A stretch of 64,000 bases of DNA from Anaeropeptidivorans aminofermentans (lineage in GTDB: Bacteria; Bacillota; Clostridia; Lachnospirales; UBA5962): the NCBI RefSeq assembly GCF_940670685.1, contig NZ_OW711693.1:1054001-1118000 (forward strand), in the 5' to 3' direction. This document shows positions 28,864 through 37,573 of this stretch, in pieces. The position numbers were made by a program, and so were the translations under genes. Position 1 is the first letter of the stretch, and each line of letters opens with the position of its first letter. Under the pieces are notes generated by a model. That model was not told the origin of the DNA. It ran no database searches and saw nothing but the letters and a program-made list of their open reading frames with translations.

Positions 28864-30258
28864 ATGATATACATTGATAAAAATTCTCATGAATCTTTTT
28901 ATATGCAGATTTACAACCAAATAAAGGAAGGAATTCTTTCGGGTAAAATTGTTACGGGAGAAAAGCTTCCCGGAATACGTTCATTATCAAAAGACATTGG
29001 GGTTGCAAGAAATACGGTAGAGAAGGCATATGCTCAGCTTTCTCTGGAAGGCTATATAGAATCGAAGCCAGGCTCCGGTTTTGTGGTTCAAAATACGGGG
29101 ATAGGATTTTTCATACACAGGCCTGACAAAAGCGATATAGGGGGTATAAAAGAAGAAGCTAAAAGAGAGAAATATAAATATGATTTTCAATACGGCGCTC
29201 TACCTATGGATAAATTTCCTGTAAAGCTTTGGAAGCAATATACCGCTAATGCCCTTTCTTCTATGGTTTCTGAAAAAATAGACCAATATCAGGATAATCT
29301 CGGAGATTACATGTTAAGAGAAGAGCTTAAAAAATACCTCTATCGGTCAAGAGGAGTAATCTGTTCTTCCGAACAAATCATCGTAAGCTGCGGCCTTCAT
29401 TACTGCATTGAAATTATATGCAGGCTTTTAGGAGAAAAAAAGACGATTGCCTTTGAAGAGCCGGGCTATCTTGGCCCAAGGGACGTATTTATAAAAAATA
29501 ATTATACCATAGAGCCTATATATGCGGATGAAAAGGGAATCGATTTATCTTCTCTTAACGCTTCAAAGGCTTCCGGAGCATATGTAACATGTTCTCATCA
29601 ATTTCCCTATGGAACGGTAATGTCCATAAAAAAAAGGAGACAGCTTCTCCAATGGGCATCTGAAAATGACGCATACATTATAGAGGATGATTATGACAGC
29701 GAATTCCGATATGATTCAAACCCGGTTCCTTCCCTTCAATCCATAGACAAATTTGACAGAGTGATTTATGTGGGAACCTTTTCAAAATCTCTTTCTCCTT
29801 CCATGAGAGTAAATTACCTTGTGCTTCCCAACAGGCTTCTTCCCCAATATCATGAAAGATATAAGGGCTATGCATGTCCCGTTTCATGGATAACCCAAAG
29901 AATTCTTGCAAGCTTCATAGAAAACGAGGACTATGAAAGGCATACTCGTAAAATGGCTATTATATGCAAAAAAAAGCATGATAAATTCGTTCAAATCGCA
30001 GAACAGCTTATGGGTGATAAAATAAAGCTTTATGGAAAAGGGTCAGGGCTTCACTTTATTATGGAATTCCCTTCTGAGCAAAAGCAAGACAGGCTCATTG
30101 AAAAAGCTGCTGTTAATGGGGTCAAGGTGTATCCTACCAAGCCTTTTTGGAATAATAAGTCCATGTATAAGGAAAATACATTGTTCATGGGCTACGGCAT
30201 GATGACAGAATTAGAAATAGAAGAGGGCCTTAAAATTCTACACAAGGCTTGGTTTTAA
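28864..30258 (+). CDS. pdxR: MocR/PdxR-family regulator (GntR winged helix fused to aminotransferase fold)
   Basis: 464 aa. N-terminal GntR winged helix (LPGIRSLSKDIGVARNTVEK, residues about 40-60), a linker, then a fold-type I aminotransferase domain with the PLP lysine in GTFSKSLSPS near residue 307 and the upstream IIEDDYDSEF motif. Such proteins sense PLP and control B6 genes. Start at ATG 28864 with GGAGG five bases upstream; a TTG at 28852 reads through the ribosome site. Divergent from pdxK with 147 bp between them, the classical PdxR arrangement. Confidence 0.9.
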   Translation: MIYIDKNSHESFYMQIYNQIKEGILSGKIVTGEKLPGIRSLSKDIGVARNTVEKAYAQLSLEGYIESKPGSGFVVQNTGIGFFIHRPDKSDIGGIKEEAKREKYKYDFQYGALPMDKFPVKLWKQYTANALSSMVSEKIDQYQDNLGDYMLREELKKYLYRSRGVICSSEQIIVSCGLHYCIEIICRLLGEKKTIAFEEPGYLGPRDVFIKNNYTIEPIYADEKGIDLSSLNASKASGAYVTCSHQFPYGTVMSIKKRRQLLQWASENDAYIIEDDYDSEFRYDSNPVPSLQSIDKFDRVIYVGTFSKSLSPSMRVNYLVLPNRLLPQYHERYKGYACPVSWITQRILASFIENEDYERHTRKMAIICKKKHDKFVQIAEQLMGDKIKLYGKGSGLHFIMEFPSEQKQDRLIEKAAVNGVKVYPTKPFWNNKSMYKENTLFMGYGMMTELEIEEGLKILHKAWF

Positions 30259-30739
30259 ATACAAAAAAATAAAACTGAATAATTTAAAGGCTTACAATAA
30301 TACCGCATCAAAATTATATTTATAAAAGCTAAAGATACGATAATGTGAAATTATACTAAGCGAGGGTGAAAAATTACGTAAGGTAAGCCAGTAAGTCGTT
30401 TTTCAAGTGAGGGTCTTCTTGTAGCTAATAAACATTTTTCTATTTTTGTCAAGGATATATAGTCAATTTGCTTTTATTCCGAAGTGAATATTTGGATTGA
30501 GACGGTTATACTTATTAAAATTTAAAATTGTTTTTTGCTTTTTAGTTTTAATAAGTTTCTTTAAGTCTATAAGTAAACAAACGTAATCTTTACTAAGTTT
30601 ATTTACGATATCAGATAAGAGAAAAGCAAATTGACAATGATATTATTTCATATTGAATCAAATATAGTTCTCCCCGAGAAATTTATTTGTGAACAAAATC
30701 AAGCACCGCCTGATTTTGTTCATACCTTACCTTGCAATA
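30259..30739. repeat. gap filled with nested palindromic elements
   Basis: 30348-30418 is an inverted copy of the TTATACTAAGCGA..AAGTGAGGG element. From about 30460 to 30637, TCAATTTGCTTTT and AAAAGCAAATTGAC bracket a second element (TAAACAAACG..AAGTTTATTTACGA at about 30585-30615). At 30688-30725, GTGAACAAAATCAAGC and CCTGATTTTGTTCAT form a hairpin that may terminate the following minus-strand gene. No coding sequence supported. Confidence 0.6.
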
Positions 30740-31423
30740 CTAGTCGCATCTGGGCGGTACCACGTTCGGATTTACAAAAGGAATAATAAACTCAGGAATA
30801 CCTACCGCATAAGGCGCTATCTGATATTGCTGGAAGAATATTGTTATTCCGGAGCCGGTAAGATAATAATTATGAATATTAAAATATTCTGCTACATTTT
30901 CTTCATAATTGTCAAAATAAATATTATTTCCATTATCAATCTGTCTTTTTATTTCCCCTTCTATAAAGGATAAGATGTAATTGCTATAATCGAGATCAGG
31001 TACAAAAAGAGACTGCAGCTTTGTAAAGCCATAGCCTTGAAGATCCCATGTATCACCTCTGCGTATTGTATTACCATGAGCTCCGCCGGTATATTCGTAC
31101 CTGTCCATATATAAGCTGACGGAGCAGTTTTGATTATAAGTAATATCTGTTGTATTTGATGCCTCAAAAGGCCTCACGGGAATACCTAGACTTCTCGATT
31201 CGTTATACTGCTTTGTTGCAAGATTAAAAAGGTCATTTCTGCAATATCTTTCATACTCTGAAGCCTTTATTCTATAAAATTCATTCATGGTTTCAGTAGC
31301 ATTGAAAAATCTAATGGATTGAAATTGCGGAAATTCTATTGTATAGCTTAATACCAGAACATTATTATAATACATCTTTTCTTGGCGTACGATCATATTG
31401 ACATCGACACTATAACCCAACAT
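30740..31423 (-). CDS. DUF4163/DUF3298 (RsiV/PdaC-like) domain protein
   Basis: 227 aa. The DUF3298 hallmark is visible: DRYEYTGGAHGNTIRRGDTW in the middle and FFQQYQIAPYAVGIPEFIIP at the C-terminus. These are the two strands best conserved in the extracellular domains of RsiV-type anti-sigma factors and PdaC-type deacetylases. No signal peptide or membrane helix is present, so this copy would be cytoplasmic or non-classically exported, which is unusual. AAAGGAGG precedes ATG 31423. Role unknown. Confidence 0.75.
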   Translation of the reverse strand: MLGYSVDVNMIVRQEKMYYNNVLVLSYTIEFPQFQSIRFFNATETMNEFYRIKASEYERYCRNDLFNLATKQYNESRSLGIPVRPFEASNTTDITYNQNCSVSLYMDRYEYTGGAHGNTIRRGDTWDLQGYGFTKLQSLFVPDLDYSNYILSFIEGEIKRQIDNGNNIYFDNYEENVAEYFNIHNYYLTGSGITIFFQQYQIAPYAVGIPEFIIPFVNPNVVPPRCD

Positions 31424-31927
31424 ATAAATTAAACCTCCTTTTATATAGAATATGCCAAATGTTTCATTAAGATTAAGATTTATAGTATAATTAATAAATT
31501 TTATGAGTTTGCATAAAGTAATATTAATAACCTTTGAAAAAAGGTTTTAAAATAGTAGATAAAAGGTATATCAGGCCTTTGTTTAATATTTTAATTAGTA
31601 AAATATATGGTAATAAAGCCTGTCTCTTCTGTCATTAATTTTTTGAAAATAAAATTTAGATTCACTTTATCCAAACTGTCCTGTCTAGTTTGTGTTAATA
31701 AAAAAGCAGAAATTACCCTCGCTATGCTTTCAGGCATAAGCTCAGGCAAATTCTGCTTTCTGTTATTTGTAGTTAATAAATATGAAATAGTAACATTATC
31801 AATTTGCTTTTCTCTTATTATATCCGCTAGAAACAGATACTTACAGAGTTATAAAAGCAAATGAACTATATAATGCAGTAAATTAAGACTTAAAATAAGT
31901 AAATAAATTTGAGGATAAATTTAGAAG
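31424..31927. other. AT-rich gap with two palindromic features
   Basis: 31701-31759: AAAGCAGAAATT and AATTCTGCTTT frame a terminator-like hairpin. 31790-31868: TATCAATTTGCTTTT and AAAAGCAAATGAACT mark a copy of the CAATTTGCTTTT element family. No gene seen. Confidence 0.5.
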
Positions 31928-32104
31928 CTATTCTTCCTTTTCCAGCTGGTGGCTGTTATTTTGAATGGCACAGTCTCTTGTTCCGTTAAAAAGGCATGAG
32001 CTGCAAAGGGGATTATCTTCATTGGGTGTATTTAAATACCCGCCTTCTTGGTCAATAGACTGATACCTTACGCATCTTCTTAAAATATTGTTATATGACG
32101 GCAT
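31928..32104 (-). CDS. small cysteine-containing protein (58 aa), unknown
   Basis: Starts MPSYNNILRRCVRYQSIDQE, ending LEKEE. Four cysteines at about 11, 35, 38 and 47 (RRC, LCSSC, DCA) could bind a metal. Excellent ribosome site (AAAGGAGG, 6 nt before ATG 32104). Too short for most ORF callers but well supported by start signals and cysteine spacing. It is followed, in the minus-strand direction, by AT-rich repeat DNA. I do not recognise the family. Confidence 0.65.
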   Translation of the reverse strand: MPSYNNILRRCVRYQSIDQEGGYLNTPNEDNPLCSSCLFNGTRDCAIQNNSHQLEKEE

Positions 32105-32162
32105 ACGATACCTCCTTTTACTTTAGTATTGCCTTTTAATAAAAGGGTATGCATAATAAATA

Positions 32163-32392
32163 TTAGGGCGTTTCTGAAAACTCCAAACTCTAGTATATTT
32201 TGCCATAAAAGCATGACTTCATCGTCGAAAATCCTCAAGATATGCCGTACAGGTTTACCTAGGGTAAACCTGCACGCTCAACATTTTTGCATAAAGCAAA
32301 AATGTAAATGCGTGCTATCTCTGCGGTTTTCTTCTCGAATTCAAGCTTTCTTGCAAAATATCCATCGGTTTTCCGGTTTTCAGAAACTGCCT
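32163..32392. repeat. MITE-C copy 1 (about 230 bp)
   Basis: Terminal inverted repeats TTAGGGCGTTTCTGAAAAC and GTTTTCAGAAACTGCCTAG. Inside are GCCGTACAGGTTTACCT, AGGGTAAACCTGCACGC and a further palindrome CATTTTTGC..GCAAAAATG. The copy at 41968-42196 shares the ends and most of the interior. No transposase; non-autonomous. Confidence 0.8.
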
Positions 32393-32455
32393 AGGACATT
32401 ATATTAAATAAATTTATATCTGAACCTGTAAAAATAATCTGAAAGGAAGTTTAAA

Positions 32456-33856
32456 ATGAATATTTCATATCTGATAGACAAAGATACGGCTAAGGATATG
32501 CTTCTAAGGGCTTTAAAAACAGGAGGAAGCTTTGCGGAAATATTTGTTGAGCATACTGTAAAAAACAGTATGACTTTAATTAACGGCAGTATAGACAGAG
32601 CTGTAAGCGGCGTTGATTATGGCCTTGGCTTAAGGATATTTGACGGCTTCGGTGCTATCTATGCCTACACCAACGACTTATCCTACGAAAACCTTATGAG
32701 AATAGCCGATGAAGCGGCAGAAGCCGTTAAAAACCCTGTAGAAGGCATCAGAGTTATGGACTTTACAGTAAAAAAGGCCCGTAATATTTCCCCGATTAAA
32801 ATAATGCCTGAAAAGGTTTCTAAAAAGGAAGTTTCAGATCTTTTAAAAGAAGCTTCCGACAGCGCTTTTAAATACAGCACCTTAATTACCCAAACCAACG
32901 GAAGCTATTCTGATGTGGTACAGAAGGTTAACATCATTACAAGCGAAGGACTCTGGGCAGAAGACGAGCGGGTTTTAACGAATATTACCGTTGCTTCTGT
33001 TGCTTCAAGCGAAACGGAAAAGCAAAACGGTTTTATAAGAAAAGGCGCAAGAAAGGGCTTTGAGCTTCTTGAAGAAATTAATATGGCAGAATACGGCAGA
33101 AAAAGCGCGGAAACCGCCGTTACAATGCTAAAGGCAGATTTATGCCCCAGTGGAAGTATGCCGGTAGTTATAGATAACGGCTTTGGGGGTGTAATATTCC
33201 ATGAAGCCTGCGGTCACGGCCTGGAAGCTACTGCCGTTGCCAAAAACGCCTCTGTTTTCTGCGGAAAGCTCGGTAAGCAAATAGCCTCTGAAAAGGTAAC
33301 AGCCATAGACGACGGTGCAATGCCTAACGAATGGGGAAGCCTTAACATAGACGACGAAGGAACGCCTACCCAAAAGAATATTCTCATTGAAAAGGGTATT
33401 TTAAAATCATATTTAGTAGATAAGCTGAATGGCCTTAAAATGAATATGAATTCCACAGGCTCCGGCAGAAGAGAATCTTATCGATTTGCACCTACCTCAA
33501 GAATGAATAATACTTATCTTGCAGCAGGAACAGACAAAAAAGAAGATATTATATCTTCTGTAGAATACGGTCTTTATGCCAAGAACATGGGCGGAGGCTC
33601 TGTATCCACCGCCACGGGAGATTTTAACTTTGCCGTAAACGAAGCCTATATGATAGAAAAGGGCAAAATAACGAACCCCGTAAGAGGCGCAACATTAATA
33701 GGAAAAGGCTCTGAAATCCTTATGGATATCGATATGGTATCGGATAACCTTGCCCTTGCCCAGGGAATGTGCGGTTCCATAAGCGGTTCTATTCCTGCAA
33801 ATGTAGGCCAGCCTACCATAAGAGTAAAGAAAATTACTGTAGGAGGCAGAAAATAA
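32456..33856 (+). CDS. tldD: TldD, metalloprotease subunit of the TldD/TldE pair
   Basis: 466 aa. The TldD-type zinc site HEACGH lies near residue 248 (preceded by GFGGVIF, followed by GLEATAVAKN), and the glycine-rich C-terminus ends IRVKKITVGGRK. TldD forms a heterodimer with TldE and degrades unfolded or modified peptides; in some bacteria it matures RiPPs. AAAGGAAG precedes ATG 32456. The stop overlaps the tldE start (TAATG). No RiPP precursor is seen nearby. Confidence 0.93.
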   Translation: MNISYLIDKDTAKDMLLRALKTGGSFAEIFVEHTVKNSMTLINGSIDRAVSGVDYGLGLRIFDGFGAIYAYTNDLSYENLMRIADEAAEAVKNPVEGIRVMDFTVKKARNISPIKIMPEKVSKKEVSDLLKEASDSAFKYSTLITQTNGSYSDVVQKVNIITSEGLWAEDERVLTNITVASVASSETEKQNGFIRKGARKGFELLEEINMAEYGRKSAETAVTMLKADLCPSGSMPVVIDNGFGGVIFHEACGHGLEATAVAKNASVFCGKLGKQIASEKVTAIDDGAMPNEWGSLNIDDEGTPTQKNILIEKGILKSYLVDKLNGLKMNMNSTGSGRRESYRFAPTSRMNNTYLAAGTDKKEDIISSVEYGLYAKNMGGGSVSTATGDFNFAVNEAYMIEKGKITNPVRGATLIGKGSEILMDIDMVSDNLALAQGMCGSISGSIPANVGQPTIRVKKITVGGRK

Positions 33857-35205
33857 TGGATATAAAATTATTTAAAGAGATGCTTTTTGAAAAAGCCGCG
33901 GAATACGGCTTTTCGGAATACGAGCTTTATTATGATAAAAGCCTTGTATTTGACGTTAGAGTATTTGAAAAGGAAATCGCCCAGTATAAAAACGCTGTCT
34001 TACATGGTGTAGGCTTCAGAGGGCTTTATCATGGGAAAATGGGTTATTCCTACAGCGAAAAAATCGAAAGTGATGTTATCGATTTCCTTTTAAGCTCCGC
34101 CAAGGAAAATGCAGAGGTTATGGACGAAGGGGAGGAGAGGCTTTTTAAAGGTTCTGATTCCTATCCCGAAAGCAAAGGTGTAAGCCTCGAGCTTAATATC
34201 CCCTCTGCCGAAGAAAAGATAAACTGGGCGATGCTGATGGAAGAAACTGCCCTTAAAGAAGACAAAAGGGTGGAAGGGGTGGACTATTCCGTTGTTTCAA
34301 ACGTTCAGGGAGATAATTATATCGCTAATTCCTACGGATTGGAGCTTTCTCAGGAAAACGGTTATGCCATAGCCTATGTTATTATAAGAGTAAAAGATGG
34401 AGACGATATAAAAACAGGTTTTGAAATTTATCAGGGAAAGGATTTTAAGGATTTTGACCCTGTTCAATTAAGCAAAAAGGCAGTTAAAAAGGCTATTGAT
34501 TCTCTTGGGGCAAAGCCCTGCGGAAGCGGCAAAACGGATATAATTTTAAGAAACGATATGGCTTCCGAGCTTTTCAGTGTATTTGTTCAAGGCTTTTACG
34601 GTGAAAATGTACAAAAGGGCTTTTCTCTTCTGAAAGGCAAAACGGGAAGCAAAATAGCTGCGGATATCGTTCATATTAAAGATGTTCACTATCACGAAAA
34701 AAGCCTTGCTGACGTTTCCTTTGACTCTGAGGGGGTTTGTGCAGAAGATAAGATTATCGTTGAAAATGGTGTTTTAAAAGGTTTTATGCATAATTTGAAA
34801 TCGGCTTTAAAGGAAGGTGTTCCTCCCACGGGAAACGGCTTCAAGCCCTCTTATAAAGGCTCTGTTTCAACAAGCTATACGAATTTTTATATGGAGCCTT
34901 CGGACTTAGACTTTGAAGGATTAAAAAAGAAGCTTGGCAAAGGCCTTATCATTACGGACCTTGCGGGTCTCCATTCAGGGGCCAATGCCATATCCGGCGA
35001 CTTTTCCCTTCTTGCGGAAGGATTTCTCGTAGAAGAAGGAGAAATCATAAGACCTGTTGAGCAAATAACCATTGCCGGCAATTTCTATGATGTTTTAAAA
35101 AATATTACCGCTATAGGCTCCGATTTAAGATTTGAGCCCGGCGGCGCAGGCGGTATTGGCATGCCTTCTCTTATTGTAAAAGATATCAGTGTTTCAGGAA
35201 TATAA
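33856..35205 (+). CDS. tldE: TldE/PmbA, partner subunit of TldD
   Basis: 449 aa. Homologous to TldD but without HExxxH, as expected for TldE. SGKTDIILRNDMASELFSVF and GLHSGANAISGDFSLLAEGF are family motifs. ATG 33856 overlaps the tldD stop by one base and has AGGAGG just upstream, so the subunits are coupled. Longer in-frame starts would run far into tldD. Confidence 0.93.
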   Translation: MDIKLFKEMLFEKAAEYGFSEYELYYDKSLVFDVRVFEKEIAQYKNAVLHGVGFRGLYHGKMGYSYSEKIESDVIDFLLSSAKENAEVMDEGEERLFKGSDSYPESKGVSLELNIPSAEEKINWAMLMEETALKEDKRVEGVDYSVVSNVQGDNYIANSYGLELSQENGYAIAYVIIRVKDGDDIKTGFEIYQGKDFKDFDPVQLSKKAVKKAIDSLGAKPCGSGKTDIILRNDMASELFSVFVQGFYGENVQKGFSLLKGKTGSKIAADIVHIKDVHYHEKSLADVSFDSEGVCAEDKIIVENGVLKGFMHNLKSALKEGVPPTGNGFKPSYKGSVSTSYTNFYMEPSDLDFEGLKKKLGKGLIITDLAGLHSGANAISGDFSLLAEGFLVEEGEIIRPVEQITIAGNFYDVLKNITAIGSDLRFEPGGAGGIGMPSLIVKDISVSGI

Positions 35206-35306
35206 GAAAATAAAGAGCAGGAAAAACAGCCCATTTCAGGCGAAGGGCTTCCGTCTTTCGCCTTTTTATGTCAATTACAGTAAATAGGAGATGAGTCAGG
35301 AGGAAA

Positions 35307-35828
35307 ATGCAGGATATGGAAACGAAAAGGCTTCTGATTCGAAGCACCCAAGAAGCCGACGGCCCGGCATGCCTTAATATTTGGCTAGATGAGGAAATGG
35401 GAAAATATCTAGCCGATCCGCCGAAAGATAAGGCAGATGAAGCAACTCTTAATTTTGCTGTAGGAATAGAAAACGACGAAGGTTGGTATCCTATGGTGGT
35501 ATTTCATAAAGATATAGGAGATTTTATGGGAACTTGCAGCATTGTACCCATGGATAAAGGAAGCCGGTGGGATTTAGGCTATGACCTACATAAAAAATAT
35601 TGGCAAAAAGGTTATGGAACAGAGCTTCTTCAAAAGCTCATTGAAATCGGCAAAGAGAAAGGAATTCGCACCTTCAGTGCAAAGGTTGCCAAAGAAAACA
35701 TGGCTTCCAATGCCCTTCTAAAGAAGCTTGGATTTCATGTATGGAAGGATGCGGGAAGCTTTAAAAAGCGGGGAACGGATATTGTTTTTGCCGAGTATAT
35801 ATATTTACTTAATATAGAGAGGCAATAA
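35307..35828 (+). CDS. GNAT acetyltransferase, RimJ/RimL-like
   Basis: 173 aa. METKRLLIRSTQEADGPACL at the start and the acetyl-CoA site HKKYWQKGYGTELLQKLIEI near residue 92. KVAKENMASNALLKKLGF is the common C-terminal motif of this group. AGGAGG is 3 nt before ATG 35307 and 12 nt before ATG 35316; either start is possible. Substrate unknown. Confidence 0.85.
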   Translation: MQDMETKRLLIRSTQEADGPACLNIWLDEEMGKYLADPPKDKADEATLNFAVGIENDEGWYPMVVFHKDIGDFMGTCSIVPMDKGSRWDLGYDLHKKYWQKGYGTELLQKLIEIGKEKGIRTFSAKVAKENMASNALLKKLGFHVWKDAGSFKKRGTDIVFAEYIYLLNIERQ

Positions 35829-35915
35829 GCTTAAATTTAAAGCTTTCATTGTCTATGCCAAGGCTGAATGAAATATTATGATATTAAAACAAACAGCAAT
35901 TTCCAAGGGGGTACA

Positions 35916-36194
35916 ATGGTTATGGAAGAGCTTATTAAAATGGGTTTAAATGGTGAAGCACCGCTAAAGCTTATTTTATGCGGAAATGTTCAAAATACGG
36001 GAAGCGATAAAGTAGGGGTGGTATCCGTTGTCTATGCCACTACAAATAAGGTGCTGGCAGAAGAAAAAATACGAAAGTTCATGGCTGAAAACCCCGATCA
36101 TTACTATATGGTGTACAGCGTTCCTCTGGATATAGACCTAACGAAGCTTGCGCATTACCCATCTATCGCCATTGATAAAAGTGATTTGGAATAA
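35916..36194 (+). CDS. conserved-looking small protein, unknown
   Basis: 92 aa beginning MVMEELIKMGLNGEAPLKLI, ending SIAIDKSDLE. AAGGGGG lies a few bases before ATG 35916; an in-frame ATG at 35868 lacks a site. Mixed alpha/beta composition, no signal peptide or membrane segment. I do not recognise the family. Confidence 0.65.
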   Translation: MVMEELIKMGLNGEAPLKLILCGNVQNTGSDKVGVVSVVYATTNKVLAEEKIRKFMAENPDHYYMVYSVPLDIDLTKLAHYPSIAIDKSDLE

Positions 36195-36274
36195 ACCGAT
36201 TTATTAATTTCCTATAAGCAAAATATATTTTCTATGGAAAAGTTTAAAATCTGCTATGATATGAGGTGGCTGAT

Positions 36275-36978
36275 TTGCCGGATAAAGAAGAAGCAATGAA
36301 AGAAACCCTTTTAAAATCCTATTTTTATCATCATGGCCTTTTGCTGTGCAACGAAAATAAAGAACTGCCGTCTCTTTCTTCCGTGGGCGGTGATTGGAAC
36401 AGCATCGTTATTATGATAGAGCAGGGGGAAATATTTTACAGTAAGCTTTATAAAGGCAGAGTAACCTATTTATCACAGGATTTTTATGCCCAGATAAAGC
36501 CTTTTCGCCAGCGGCTTAATACCGTATCCCCAATAAGCAGAGATATCTTTGATTTTCTAAACAAAAAGGAATATGCCGATACAGCTGAAATTAAAAATAT
36601 TTTTATGCTCTCCGGCAAAGAATTTCCAAAAGCCATGGACGAGCTATTCAAGGAGCTTTTATAGTAAATTTTATATAAAGAAGTAGCAAAAGCCTATTCC
36701 CATCAGGTTAAAAAATACGGATTTCCTTCGGAAACGGTACATTTTTGAACCTGTGTAAATATACGGCTTTGCTACTGTTTAACTTTAAATTTACTATAGT
36801 TACTGCCATTAAAAGAAAAAGCACAATGAATATAAATTGGAGCTCATTTTATTGGGGAACCTATACAACATGGGAAAATATGCACCCCCTACCGGAAATT
36901 GAAGTTTCAGAAGCAGCCCTGAAATCTTTTATCTCAGGTCTTTTGACAGATAGGCAGATAAACAGGCTTTTAAAGTAA
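36275..36978 (+). pseudogene. gene of unknown function split by a MITE-A insertion
   Basis: The N-terminal part (TTG 36275 after GAGGTGG, or ATG 36296) runs MKETLLKSYFYHHGLLLCNE.. to KAMDELFKELL and stops at TAG 36662-36664, a codon supplied by the MITE terminus. After the element the frame resumes VTAIKRKSTMNINWSSFYWG and ends GLLTDRQINRLLK at 36978. Deleting 36662-36798 (element plus one TA) gives KELLVTAIKRK in frame, so this was one protein of about 190 aa. I do not recognise its family; the middle resembles a winged-helix (SPISRDIFDFLNKKEYADTA). Confidence 0.82.
36660..36798 (-). repeat. MITE-A copy 1, inserted in a coding sequence at TA
   Basis: 139 bp including the TA on both sides. 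Terminal inverted repeats TATAGTAAATTT and TAAATTTACTATA. The reverse complement matches copies 43310-43449 and 51618-51756 over almost the whole length (shared core GTACCGTTTCCGAAGGAAAT). TA duplication is what IS630/mariner-type transposases leave. Confidence 0.9.
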
Positions 36979-37093
36979 AGAAAGGCATTCTATTTGGCTG
37001 AAAAATTAATTTGTAGTAAGTTGCACCTGATTTCTATATCTGTATTGCAAAGGCAATGGATCTATGGACGAAATTTATATGGAGGGCTTTAGC

Positions 37094-37573
37094 ATGAATA
37101 AAAAAATCGAGTCAATTGAAATAAACAATAGAGAAGCGGCAGAAATGACTGCTTCATTACAGGATAGTAAAGTTTTGGATGCCGGTCCCTTCTATCATGG
37201 CACAAAAGCCGATTTAAAGCCAGGGGATTTGCTTGCGCCCGGATATAGTTCCAACTATGGTGAGGGAAAGAAAGCCAATTACGTCTATATGGCAGCAACC
37301 TTAGATGCGGCCATATGGGGTGCAGAACTTGCAATGGGCGATCGCCTCGGCCGTATTTATCGTGTGGAACCCACCGGTATCTTTGAAAATGATCCTAATT
37401 TGACAGATAAGAAGTTCCCGGGCAATCCCACCAGGTCCTACCGTACAAAATATCCCTTGCGTATTGTAGGCGAGGTCTTGGAATGGGAAGGCCACTCACC
37501 GGAAGTACTCCAGAAAATGCGAGAGGGTCTTGAGGAACTTAAACGTCTTGGCATTGAAGCGATAAATGATTAA
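37094..37573 (+). CDS. arr: rifampin ADP-ribosyltransferase
   Basis: Inactivates rifamycins by NAD-dependent ADP-ribosylation. 159 aa, about 20 longer at the N-terminus than classical Arr. The core is unmistakable: GPFYHGTKADLKPGDLLAPG, YVYMAATLDAAIWGAELA, GRIYRVEPTGIFENDPN and NLTDKKFPGNPTRSYRTK. The NAD-binding H-Y-D-type residues fall in FYHGT, YMAATLD and DPNLTDKKFPGN. ATG 37094 has GGAGGG about 7 nt upstream; GTG/ATG codons further up do not. It follows the MITE-split gene and stands alone; no integron or IS flanks it. Confidence 0.94.
   Translation: MNKKIESIEINNREAAEMTASLQDSKVLDAGPFYHGTKADLKPGDLLAPGYSSNYGEGKKANYVYMAATLDAAIWGAELAMGDRLGRIYRVEPTGIFENDPNLTDKKFPGNPTRSYRTKYPLRIVGEVLEWEGHSPEVLQKMREGLEELKRLGIEAIND

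Noticed and set aside
31607-31864. 85-codon plus-strand frame
   Set aside because: It covers a terminator-like hairpin and a CAATTTGCTTTT repeat; no ribosome site.
32456-35205. tldD/tldE might belong to a RiPP cluster
   Set aside because: No small precursor gene, YcaO, radical SAM or dedicated exporter is adjacent; the neighbours are an acetyltransferase and small unknown genes.
37094-37573. arr carried on an integron or transposon
   Set aside because: No attC-like site, integrase or complete insertion sequence is next to it; only small palindromic elements flank it.
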